The position numbers and the translations under genes are program-made. A DNA stretch of 64,000 nucleotides from Anaerocaecibacter muris (GTDB lineage Bacteria > Bacillota > Clostridia > Christensenellales > Pumilibacteraceae): positions 124,001 through 188,000 of the forward strand of contig NZ_CALPCE010000001.1 in assembly GCF_943192945.1 (NCBI RefSeq), given 5' to 3'. The notes under the pieces are model-generated. The model worked only from the letters and a program-made list of their open reading frames with translations, was not told the DNA's origin and made no database searches. This document shows, piece after piece, positions 9,501-17,291 of this stretch. Within the stretch, counting starts at the first letter, position 1, and every line of letters starts with the position of its first letter.

Positions 9501-12500
9501 TAACGGCGGTATTGCGCGTTACGCGTTGAAAGTACATACGGACAGAACGGAAGAACCGTTGCCGCAGTACAAGTCCGACCATTACAGATTTGTCCGCGAC
9601 GACGACGGTAATACGTACATGCTCGATTGCGATAGAGAAGAAAATTTGGTGTTGCCGAGCGTTGTTAACATTGACGGCATAACGATTAACAGCTATTCGG
9701 TGTGGCAATACCTGTTCTATCTTGATTGCGTTATACGGAGCGTTTTTATTCCGGCGAGCGTTACGTATTTGGGCGAATCCGCATTTAATAATTGTTATAA
9801 TTTGGAATCGGTCGAGTTCGAGGCATCGTCGCCGATTACCGAAATAAAAGAAAATACTTTTATGTACTGTCGATTCTTGCACGAACTTATTTTGCCGCAA
9901 CGTCTTAACAAGATAGGCGCGTGGGCGTTCGGTTCATGTTCTCGGCTCAAAAAAGTGACGGTGCCGCGCACTGTCGGGGTTATAGACGATAACGCGTTCT
10001 TCGACTGTAAACGACTTTTCGAGGTGTACAACCGCAGTTCGCTCAATATCGTTGCGGGAAGTGCGACGCACGGCGGAATAGCGGCTAACGCTTACGCTGT
10101 GTATCGCGACGAGTCGCAGAGTATAGAAAGCGTTACGATAAACGGCGTTCAGTACATGAAGTTGTGCGACGGCGGTATAGATTGGTGGGCGGTCGATTAT
10201 TACGGCACGGACGGCGTATTGGAAATTGTGCCGTTCACGCACGACGGCACGACGGTAGGGCGCATTGGCATTTACGAAAGCGCGTTTGTCGAATATTATA
10301 ACGTGGAAAAAGTTACGGTAAGCAATGCGGTCGCGCGCATAAATAACGAGTTTTCCGCTTGCTTTAATTTGCGCGAATTCAAACTGACGGGAGGCGGCGC
10401 GAACGCAAAAGTCGAGATTGCCGACGAAGCGTTTGCTTACTTATCGCTCAATGTGTTTACAGCCGACGCGCCGGTTTCGTCTATCGGCAGACATGCGTTC
10501 AGAACGGACAATATGTCGCGCGCAAACTTTGCGGCGCGAGTGGACAGAGTGTGCGCGGAAGCGTTTTTCAGCGAAACCGATTCGGGTAGCATGTCTGCTC
10601 AATTTGCGGAAGTAGGCATTTTCGAGTCCAACGCCTTTACTTCTGCAAACATCGAATCGCTTAACGTTGCGGGCAGTACGGAAACAATAAACCAAAACGC
10701 ATTTAACGGTCTGGACTTGAAAACAGCCGCGTTTAACGACGTGGGAACAATCGGCACGTATGCTTTTTCCGATTGTTACAATCTCGAAACCGTTACGTTC
10801 GGCAATGTGAATACGATAGACGAATACGCGTTTAAAAATTCGAGAATGAAAAGCGCGAATTTCGGAACGGTCGGAACGATCGGCGCAAACGCGTTTGCGC
10901 GGTGCGGCGCGCTAAATACCGTTTCTTTGGCGCAAGGCGACAATCTTGTTATCGGCAATAATGCGTTTGACACGAGCGGACTATCTTCGTTTGTTTACGG
11001 CGGAAGGATAAGTTCCATAGGCGATTATGCGTTTAATAGATGTTCGAATCTGACCAAAGTCGAGTTAGGCGCAGTAAGCGTTATAGGCGCAAACGCTTTT
11101 ACGGACTGTTCGTCGCTCATGTCCGTCGCATTTACGGGAAACGTCGATGATATAGGCGAGAGCGCGTTTGCAAACACGCCCGTTAATACGCTCGATTTCG
11201 GCGGAAATATAGGGCGTATTCGATCGTATGCTTTTAACCGTACAAGCGTTCAATCATTGGTCTTTGCAAACGACGTCGGCACGATAGACGGTTATGCTTT
11301 TCAATATTGCGTTGCGCTTAAACGCGTGGAGTTTAAAGGCGCGCTCGCGTCGCTCGGCGACGGAGTTTTTTCCGGCTGCAATGGGTTAAATTCCGTTGTT
11401 TTGCCGCGCGGACTGCGCGTGATTGCGCCGCATACGTTTGACGGTTGCTCGTCGATCGAAGAGATTATCGTGCCGCAAGACGTTGTCGAGATCGGCAACT
11501 TGGCGTTCGCCAACTGTTATAATTTGCACAGAGTGGAATTGCCCGCGTCTTTAAGTCGCGTCGTTTCGGGTGCGTTTAGCGGTAGCGATTATATATTCGC
11601 GGTGTACAATCAAAGCGCGCTTGAATTGTCTGGCGATATGTTCGGCGACGTGCTTGTCGTTTCTTCTGACAGAAGTAAAACGCTTTTGACGTATCATACC
11701 GAAAACGAATTTGCTTTTGTCAAGGCGGACGGAACGTGGTACTTGTACAACGTAATGTACACCTCCGATGTTACGACGATATTGCCCGATTATTTTATTG
11801 CGGACGGCGAAAGAATAGAGCGTTACAAAGTGCGCGGCGGCGCGACCGGATTGGCAGGAAGAAACTTGCTCGTTAGCAAGAGCGTAACGGGCTTGCGCCG
11901 CAACGCCTTGCGCGAGAACATATCGATAGTGTACTATGACGGAACGGCGCAACAGTGGCGCAATCTCGACGGGTCGAGTTACGTTACGGCGTCCGTGCTG
12001 TTCAGATCGGACTGTATACACGAGGGGAGCGCAGACGGGCTGTGGCGGTATAGCGACTATAACACCCCGACAACCGCATATACGACTTTTGCGGATAGCG
12101 CGTGGACGGTCGTAAAACAATCGACGTGCAAAGAGAACGGCTTGCGCGAAGCCGATTGTCCGCATTGTAAAAAGAAGATAACGGAAACCATCGCAAAATC
12201 GGCGCACGTTTTCGATAAAGACGGGAAGTGCACCGTGTGCGGTAAGATGCGCACCGTAGTAACTTCGGACAACGTTTCGAGTATCGGCGCGATTAAAAAC
12301 GACAGCGGAAATCCGTTTGAGGTTTCCGCCGACGGCGTTATAAAATCCACTAACAAAAATGACGGTTCATCCTCGACGTTTACTTTGACGGCGGACGGCG
12401 CAATGGATGTGGCGTTTGATATTCGCGTGTCGTCGGAGGATTCATACGATAAATTCAAGGTTGCGTTAAACGGCAGGGAGTTGTACTCGATTTCGGGCAA

Positions 12501-12639
12501 CAACGCGCAAACAGGCATAACGCTGTCGCTTAAAGTAGGCGACAAGATTACGTTTACTTATTCAAAAGACGGTAGCGGCAGTAGCGGCGACGATTGCGGC
12601 TATATTATTAACCTTGCCCTCATCTACGCGGAGGATTAA
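6583..12639 (+). CDS. Giant BspA-like leucine-rich repeat protein, membrane anchored
   Basis: 2018 residues from the ATG at 6583 (longer in-frame starts at 6541 lack a ribosome site). Layout: a polar N-terminal head of about 155 residues with no signal peptide; a basic stretch then one membrane helix (about 160-180, VLVIFALIVALALAAGAVFA); then dozens of LRR_5/BspA repeats of the form IGxxAFxxCxxLxxVxxP to about residue 1750; then a Cys-rich stretch (CPHC...CTVC) and a C-terminal beta-rich domain of about 120 residues. Orientation should be head inside, repeats outside. BspA-type proteins of anaerobes bind host matrix or other cells, so an adhesin or recognition role is plausible but unproven. 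No LPXTG or other sorting signal is present. The next gene starts 7 nt after the stop. Confidence 0.85.
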   Translation: MADVKVLHKKSCSVPSSDKLVYVKQFMIVEEDGRKYLVPRFVNSRAEQVTAVRVCITQYAADGAELSRSETRLRANGAAGKPFVADGKIPLSDDAEDCKIKVLAAEYGKYMYKPDGNTVAIDYNAHADELDDTDGATRAALAAKAGKSGITITRRTAKMPVLVIFALIVALALAAGAVFAHLKYFVAHEKTFLYSGVEYAFEDDDKSNGSNIYVVGFHGGRSRIVIPDAIEGHKVIAIADSAFAGNKSLTSIGFKSEIPVGASAFENCVNLREVEFDKITSIGAGAFKNCVKLENVVINNNISLVPKDAFNGCAALTTVIVTDGETDIEIGSRAFANCKSLKNVEFLRNIDYSYNRGQRDWFTGSTVQRLRINNYELNPYGINAISLMFGKSGANTLSDVLLKELVIDNLDRIPVEFCANLPLTAFEVKNINSTEINSRAFLNCKYLSKFAFPKAITAVYDSAFYNTAITAFNGSALTAIGNDAFGRCVDLKTFTTAGNTLLQEVGERAFAGCESLVSFTVPSGVTEFSLLMFENCTSLAEIKYARGTSIGKIHNGAFYGCTALEKFDLPDGGLTTIGDQAFANCSALQRFDVTEAVAYIGDFAFSGCKSFTSFTVPDSVYSFGNGALRGCDSLTELTVPFLGNSRGYESYIAYTFGATNRFSDGKNYLPSSLATVNVTGGNVIDSYAFNGCSDIIEINLPQTIDTIGANAFAACASLKESNIPVGVTTIGERAFNGCSALTELIVPRGVTSIGLDAFGGCTALKKLIVPFVGGTADAYSYLEYVFGKQDIWTDGNVYVPSSLESVEVTAATRLGSYAFANCAGVREISLPDSLLNIGSHAFADCDALISLTVPNSVTQLDRGAFYGTSFEELTLPFVGRARAEYADDGDETKRLSYLFNGDNYFIPQRLKKITLTDTEYIADNAFSGFGYIEQIALDCAVEHISANAFNDCYRLFEVFNYGSRLNIVKGSDDNGGIARYALKVHTDRTEEPLPQYKSDHYRFVRDDDGNTYMLDCDREENLVLPSVVNIDGITINSYSVWQYLFYLDCVIRSVFIPASVTYLGESAFNNCYNLESVEFEASSPITEIKENTFMYCRFLHELILPQRLNKIGAWAFGSCSRLKKVTVPRTVGVIDDNAFFDCKRLFEVYNRSSLNIVAGSATHGGIAANAYAVYRDESQSIESVTINGVQYMKLCDGGIDWWAVDYYGTDGVLEIVPFTHDGTTVGRIGIYESAFVEYYNVEKVTVSNAVARINNEFSACFNLREFKLTGGGANAKVEIADEAFAYLSLNVFTADAPVSSIGRHAFRTDNMSRANFAARVDRVCAEAFFSETDSGSMSAQFAEVGIFESNAFTSANIESLNVAGSTETINQNAFNGLDLKTAAFNDVGTIGTYAFSDCYNLETVTFGNVNTIDEYAFKNSRMKSANFGTVGTIGANAFARCGALNTVSLAQGDNLVIGNNAFDTSGLSSFVYGGRISSIGDYAFNRCSNLTKVELGAVSVIGANAFTDCSSLMSVAFTGNVDDIGESAFANTPVNTLDFGGNIGRIRSYAFNRTSVQSLVFANDVGTIDGYAFQYCVALKRVEFKGALASLGDGVFSGCNGLNSVVLPRGLRVIAPHTFDGCSSIEEIIVPQDVVEIGNLAFANCYNLHRVELPASLSRVVSGAFSGSDYIFAVYNQSALELSGDMFGDVLVVSSDRSKTLLTYHTENEFAFVKADGTWYLYNVMYTSDVTTILPDYFIADGERIERYKVRGGATGLAGRNLLVSKSVTGLRRNALRENISIVYYDGTAQQWRNLDGSSYVTASVLFRSDCIHEGSADGLWRYSDYNTPTTAYTTFADSAWTVVKQSTCKENGLREADCPHCKKKITETIAKSAHVFDKDGKCTVCGKMRTVVTSDNVSSIGAIKNDSGNPFEVSADGVIKSTNKNDGSSSTFTLTADGAMDVAFDIRVSSEDSYDKFKVALNGRELYSISGNNAQTGITLSLKVGDKITFTYSKDGSGSSGDDCGYIINLALIYAED

Positions 12640-12646
12640 CGGCACG

Positions 12647-15600
12647 ATGATTAACAACGCTCAAATTATACGGAATATGACGGAAGACCAAAAGATCGCG
12701 CTTGTGGCGGACTTCAACGCCGCGGCGGGCGAGGCTTATACCGCGCTCGGACTTCCAAAGACGGAAAGCGCGACCGCGGACGACATTAACCGCGTTTACG
12801 GCGGCGCGACCGCTTATCCCGATTTATCGCGCCTTGCCGAATCGTGGAACGTAAAGCTCGCCGAAAACGTCGTAACCGATTTGTTAAAGCGCAACGGCAC
12901 GGAAAAATTTTCGTTGGTGCGCACGCCGAGCGTTGCCGTAAAACTCAATCCGTATTCTTCGGGCTTGTCCGAAGACCCGTATTTAAACTCCAAGTTTGCG
13001 GGCGCGTTTGCGACCGCGATAGAAAACTGCGGAGGCGCGGCGTGCGTCGGCGGACTGGGTTTGAATAATATCGACGTCGAATATCTTGACCGAGCGCCTA
13101 ACGCCGCGCTGTTGAGCAATGTTGTTGCTCGCCCGTTTTTTTCGGTTGTTAATAACCGCGCGCCGAGCGCGTTGAGTATATCTTATTCGCGCGTAAAGGG
13201 CGAATATAAGGACGTGAATACCGCTGTCGCCGCGCGCATGCTCAATATGAACGCGCTCAAATATGCGATTGCCGAAAACGTTTACGAGGAAGCTATGCGG
13301 TCGGGGCTATCCCAATCCAAACTGCTGTTTGCGGGCGCGTCGGCTTCCGCTATCCGCGCGGCTTTAAAAAACTACTCGCGAATGAAAGAGGACGTTGAGC
13401 GCGGCTCGGTCACTCTCGGCGAGCTTGAAAAAGCCGTTGCCGCAGGCACGGCGATAAGCGACGAAATGCTGTACATGGCTGTCGATAAGGTTATCGATTT
13501 TATCGGCGCGATCGTGCGCGTCCGCGACGTTTACGGAAATTCCGCGGCGGACGGTGACGGCGAGGGAGAAAACGCGCCCGCGCCCCGTCCGGAGGACAGC
13601 GGCAAACAGTTTTCGCTATTGGCTTCGCAGGAATCCATCGTGCTGTTGAAAAACGACGGCGCGCTTCCCGTGACTAATGCGGTAAAGGTTGCGACGTTCG
13701 GGCAAATCGCGCGCGAATATGCCGATTTCGACGGCGCGGTTGCAAGGCTGTGCAATCAGCGCGGCTGTTCGTATTCGGGGCATGCCGACGGCTATGCGCT
13801 TGACGCGGACAGAAGCGACGAGCTGTTGGAAAACGTCGCGGCGCTTGCGCGCTCTGCGGACGTGGTTGTGGCGTTTGTCGGGTTGGGCGCGCGGCGCGAA
13901 GCGCGGTTGGCGGAAACAAAAAGCGTAAAGCTCCCCGCAAACCAGCGCGCGTTGATTGCCGAGCTTGAAAAGTCGGGCAAAACGCTTATCGTCGCGGCGG
14001 CGGGCGGCGTGCTTCCCGACGTTTCGACTTGCGGCGCGCCAAACGCGTTATTGTACGCTCCGCTCGGCGGTTGCCGCGGCGCGGAAGCGTTGTTCAATAT
14101 TATTTTCGGCGTGGTAAGCCCGTCGGGTAAACTCGCGTTTACCGCTTACGCCAATACCGACGAAACTTTTGCGCGGCAAAAATCGGAGGTCGCGGCGGGA
14201 CGGTACAAAATAGGCGAGTTCGTCGGATACAGGCGGTACGCGACCGAGGGCACGAACGTAGGATATCCGTTCGGGCACGGGCTGTCGTATGCGGACTTTG
14301 CGTATTCCAATCTTAAAATAAACGACGGCAGCGTCGAAGTCACGGTGCGCAACAACAGCGCGCGCGCGGGCTTCGAGGTGGCGCAAATGTACGTGGGCAA
14401 ACGCGATTCGGCTATAGTAAGGCCGTTGCGCGAGCTTAAAGGCTTTGCCAAAGTTATGATTGCGCCCAACGCCGCAGTGCAAATAACGTTCCCCATAAAC
14501 GCCGCAATGCTCGAAACTTTTGACGTTGCGGACGGGACGCGCAAGACCGAGGGCGGGGTTTACGACGTTTATATAGGTTCGTCGTCCACAGATATTCGGC
14601 TCAAAGGCGAAATAACCATCGCGGGTGCGACGTTGCAATCGCGCGGCGACATGCTGTCCGACTATCTGCCCGCGATTTCAAATATAGCTTCGGGCGAGTA
14701 TAAACTCAATACGGTGGCAAAATCCGCGCCCGAAAACGGCGGCGGGTTTAAGTCCGCAAGAGCGGGCGACAGCTTTTCTTACGAGCGGTTGTTCGAGGAC
14801 GAGTTCGGCACGGACGAGGACGAAGAAGTTTATTCGGACGGCGACGGGGACGACGATATATCGGTCTACCTCGACGACGGCGTTACGATTAAAACGATTG
14901 CGGACGGGCTTATTTCGTTCGCATCGAGCAAGGGTTGTAAAATCGACGCGGACAGCGCGCGCGAGCTTATAGGCGCAATGACCGCGACGCGCGCTGTGCT
15001 TTTGGACTGCGACGAAAATACGTTCGAGCGCGTTGCGGAAGTCGTTTGCGGGTACTTCGGTTGCCCCGTGTTTAAGGACGATATTTCGGACTGCGAGGAC
15101 GGCGACGCGCTATTCCGCGGCGGCGCGGAAGTCGGCGTTGTCGCGGCGGCTAAATATGCGGCGGGTCGGCGCGAAGCGGCGACGTTTGTCGCGTTGGACG
15201 GGGTCGTTCCGTCGCGGCTGGGAACGGTGTTCGCGCCGTTTATACGCTATTCCACCGCGCCCGACAGTACGGCCGTAACGTTCGGCGCGGCGCGGCGAAC
15301 GCTCGACGTTCCGCCCAACATGTGGTTTTTGATGCGGCTTGCCGACGGCAGAAAACAATTCCCGGCATACGTAGCGGACATGGCGAGCGTGATTTCGCCC
15401 AAGGCGGAAACAGTGCGGGCGACAGAAGATAGCGACGCAGTTGCGCCTAATTACTATCAGTTTATCGCGGCGGCGGAAAGCGCGGAGCGCGAGTACGAAA
15501 TAGACGAGGCGTTGTGGAAAAAAGCAGACAAGCTCGAAAATTACGTCGCGGCGCGCGCGCAGTTTGCGATAGGCAATAAGCTGTGCGTGCAAATGGAAAA

Positions 15601-15808
15601 GATAATAGCCTCGGCTATGGCTTGCGGCGCGGAGCCGACGGACGCGCTCGATTGCGCGGTCGCGGTCAAACTTATTCCGCTTTGCATTTCCGTACTCGAC
15701 GGCGTGTTGACTGCGGACGACGATGATTTTGCGGTCACTGTCGATAACATTTTCGGCGAGGACGTTATGCCGCGTTGCAAGTTCGCCGTAAAACGGACAA
15801 AGGCGTAA
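12647..15808 (+). CDS. GH3-like pseudo-glycosidase fused to a degenerate McrB-like AAA domain
   Basis: 1053 residues; start at 12647 because GAGG lies 9 nt upstream (in-frame ATG at 12614 rejected, it overlaps the previous gene). Residues 1-690 follow the GH3 beta-glucosidase fold order: SEDPYLN, ESIVLLKNDGALPV (about 328), GVVSPSGKLAFTAY, GYPFGHGLSYADF (about 540), and an FnIII-like domain (VRPLRELKGF). Key GH3 residues are missing: the KH motif is replaced by GLGLNN, and the nucleophile segment (usually VMSDW) reads LLFAGAS. After an acidic linker, residues 745-1053 align without obvious gaps to the neighbouring AAA ATPases (TIKTI...ARELI; PPNMWF; IGNKL; FGEDVMPRCK), but Walker A is lost (CDENTFERV) and Walker B LDE is LDG. 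No signal peptide, so cytoplasmic. Probably a non-enzymatic binding or scaffold protein (inference). Confidence 0.75.
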   Translation: MINNAQIIRNMTEDQKIALVADFNAAAGEAYTALGLPKTESATADDINRVYGGATAYPDLSRLAESWNVKLAENVVTDLLKRNGTEKFSLVRTPSVAVKLNPYSSGLSEDPYLNSKFAGAFATAIENCGGAACVGGLGLNNIDVEYLDRAPNAALLSNVVARPFFSVVNNRAPSALSISYSRVKGEYKDVNTAVAARMLNMNALKYAIAENVYEEAMRSGLSQSKLLFAGASASAIRAALKNYSRMKEDVERGSVTLGELEKAVAAGTAISDEMLYMAVDKVIDFIGAIVRVRDVYGNSAADGDGEGENAPAPRPEDSGKQFSLLASQESIVLLKNDGALPVTNAVKVATFGQIAREYADFDGAVARLCNQRGCSYSGHADGYALDADRSDELLENVAALARSADVVVAFVGLGARREARLAETKSVKLPANQRALIAELEKSGKTLIVAAAGGVLPDVSTCGAPNALLYAPLGGCRGAEALFNIIFGVVSPSGKLAFTAYANTDETFARQKSEVAAGRYKIGEFVGYRRYATEGTNVGYPFGHGLSYADFAYSNLKINDGSVEVTVRNNSARAGFEVAQMYVGKRDSAIVRPLRELKGFAKVMIAPNAAVQITFPINAAMLETFDVADGTRKTEGGVYDVYIGSSSTDIRLKGEITIAGATLQSRGDMLSDYLPAISNIASGEYKLNTVAKSAPENGGGFKSARAGDSFSYERLFEDEFGTDEDEEVYSDGDGDDDISVYLDDGVTIKTIADGLISFASSKGCKIDADSARELIGAMTATRAVLLDCDENTFERVAEVVCGYFGCPVFKDDISDCEDGDALFRGGAEVGVVAAAKYAAGRREAATFVALDGVVPSRLGTVFAPFIRYSTAPDSTAVTFGAARRTLDVPPNMWFLMRLADGRKQFPAYVADMASVISPKAETVRATEDSDAVAPNYYQFIAAAESAEREYEIDEALWKKADKLENYVAARAQFAIGNKLCVQMEKIIASAMACGAEPTDALDCAVAVKLIPLCISVLDGVLTADDDDFAVTVDNIFGEDVMPRCKFAVKRTKA

Positions 15809-15819
15809 TGGAGGGAGTT

Positions 15820-17208
15820 ATGGCGAGCGGCTTCGGTTGCGCAACTGAATACTTAAACAGCATGGGCGACGTGTGGGATTATCTATCGTCGGGCTACGCC
15901 TTGCTCATTTACGCCCTGATTATTATCGTGTTGGTGGGGCTTTTGATCGCCTCGGTGCTGATAGCCGACAACAAGTCCAAAATAATAATCGACAAAAACC
16001 CCAACGCGCCGCAAGAGCGCGACGCGCTTGACGGCAAGGATAAGCCCGACGATTCGGACAAAAAATCAAAAGACGAGCGTGCGGCAAAACTTAAAAAAAG
16101 CAAAAATTCCGCGCCCGAAAAAGCAAATAACGGGGAGCGGTTTCCGACGCTAATAAAGATAGACCGCGAAAAAGAGAAGTACGAACGAAGCGACTACGAC
16201 GAAAGTATAACGCTTAAAACTCTGTGCGAAAACTTGCGGAACTACGCGGCGAACCAAAAACTGTATTACGACATAGAGGATATACGACGGTTTATAGCGG
16301 GATTGAGCGTGTCGCATATCATGATACTGCAAGGCATGTCCGGCACTGGAAAAACGTCGCTGGCGTATGTGTTCGGGAAGTATTTGGATAACCCGTCAAC
16401 AGTAATACCGGTACAGCCGATGTGGAAAGAACGCACGGACTTACTGGGCTATTACAACGAGTTTACCAAACAGTTCAACGAAACGCCGTTGCTTGAAAAG
16501 ATGTACGAAGCTAACTACGGGAAGGATATATACGTAACGGTGTTGGACGAAATGAATATAGCGCGAGTGGAGTATTACTTCGCGGAGTTTCTGTCAATGC
16601 TGGAAATACCGGACGCGGAAAAGCGGTATTTGACGGTAGTGTCGAGCCAATGGGAGAAAGACCCGAAACTGTTGAAAGAGGGCATGATAAAACTACCGGA
16701 CAACATGTGGTTCATAGGTACGGCAAACAACGACGACAGCACGTTTGCAATATCCGACAAAGTGTATGACCGAGCAATGGTAATGAACTTGGACAACAAA
16801 GCGGAGCCGTTTATAGCGGCGAAAGAACGGACGGTGCATATAACAGCGGAACGGTTTAACGCAATGGCGACAGCGGCGCGAAAAGAATACCGCATGACAA
16901 AGCGAAACGAACGGCGACTGGAAATGCTGGATAAGTACATGATAGAGCATTTTCACGTGACGTTCGGCAACCGAATAATGACGCAGATACGAAAATATAT
17001 TCCCGTGTATGTAGCGTGCGGCGGGGATGAATTGAACGCGCTTGACGACATACTGTCAAAAAAGGTGTTGAGGAAGATAGAAACGCAAAACCCGATATAT
17101 GTAAAGAACGCGGCGGAAGGTTTTTGCCGCTACCTCGACGACCTGTTCGGCGACGACAAAATGCCGCTGTGCAAACAGCTTATGCGCAGGTTTGAAAAAA
17201 ATATTTAA
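15820..17208 (+). CDS. Membrane-anchored McrB-like AAA+ ATPase, copy 1
   Basis: 462 residues from ATG 15820, preceded by GAGGGAG; an ATG at 15808 overlapping the previous stop (TAATG) is an alternative. One membrane helix at residues 26-49 (YALLIYALIIIVLVGLLIASVLIA), then a charged Lys/Asp linker, then the ATPase. Motifs: Walker A GMSGTGKTS (about 172), Walker B VLDEMNIARVEYYF (about 242, the McrB-type signature), sensor 1 GTANNDDST (about 300), and DRA with a probable arginine finger (318). The ATPase should face the cytoplasm. McrB proteins usually form hexamers that drive an McrC partner; the partner candidate is the next gene. Residues from about 98 onward are encoded by the repeated cassette shared with copy 2. 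Confidence 0.88.
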   Translation: MASGFGCATEYLNSMGDVWDYLSSGYALLIYALIIIVLVGLLIASVLIADNKSKIIIDKNPNAPQERDALDGKDKPDDSDKKSKDERAAKLKKSKNSAPEKANNGERFPTLIKIDREKEKYERSDYDESITLKTLCENLRNYAANQKLYYDIEDIRRFIAGLSVSHIMILQGMSGTGKTSLAYVFGKYLDNPSTVIPVQPMWKERTDLLGYYNEFTKQFNETPLLEKMYEANYGKDIYVTVLDEMNIARVEYYFAEFLSMLEIPDAEKRYLTVVSSQWEKDPKLLKEGMIKLPDNMWFIGTANNDDSTFAISDKVYDRAMVMNLDNKAEPFIAAKERTVHITAERFNAMATAARKEYRMTKRNERRLEMLDKYMIEHFHVTFGNRIMTQIRKYIPVYVACGGDELNALDDILSKKVLRKIETQNPIYVKNAAEGFCRYLDDLFGDDKMPLCKQLMRRFEKNI

Positions 17209-17211
17209 CAG
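16112..17211 (+). repeat. Duplicated ATPase cassette, copy 1 (about 1.1 kb)
   Basis: This 1100-bp stretch recurs at 19877-20976 at a constant offset of 3765 bp with no insertions or deletions. By direct base-by-base reading I count 16 mismatches (about 98.5% identity), six of them clustered in 17028-17044. Only one changes the protein (Asp to Glu). Similarity stops sharply on both sides: upstream at the linker before PEKANNGERF, downstream 3 nt after the stop codon. Confidence 0.95.
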
Positions 17212-17291
17212 TCATTTGCCGATACCCGTTTATTTCGTCGGGTTACCGCAAAAGACAGTAGCCGTATTACAAAAGGAGATTCGTTTAATTC

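Noticed and set aside
15808-15822. ATG 15808 as the start of ATPase copy 1
   Set aside because: Possible because it overlaps the upstream stop (TAATG), but ATG 15820 has a better ribosome site (GAGGGAG); the difference is four residues.
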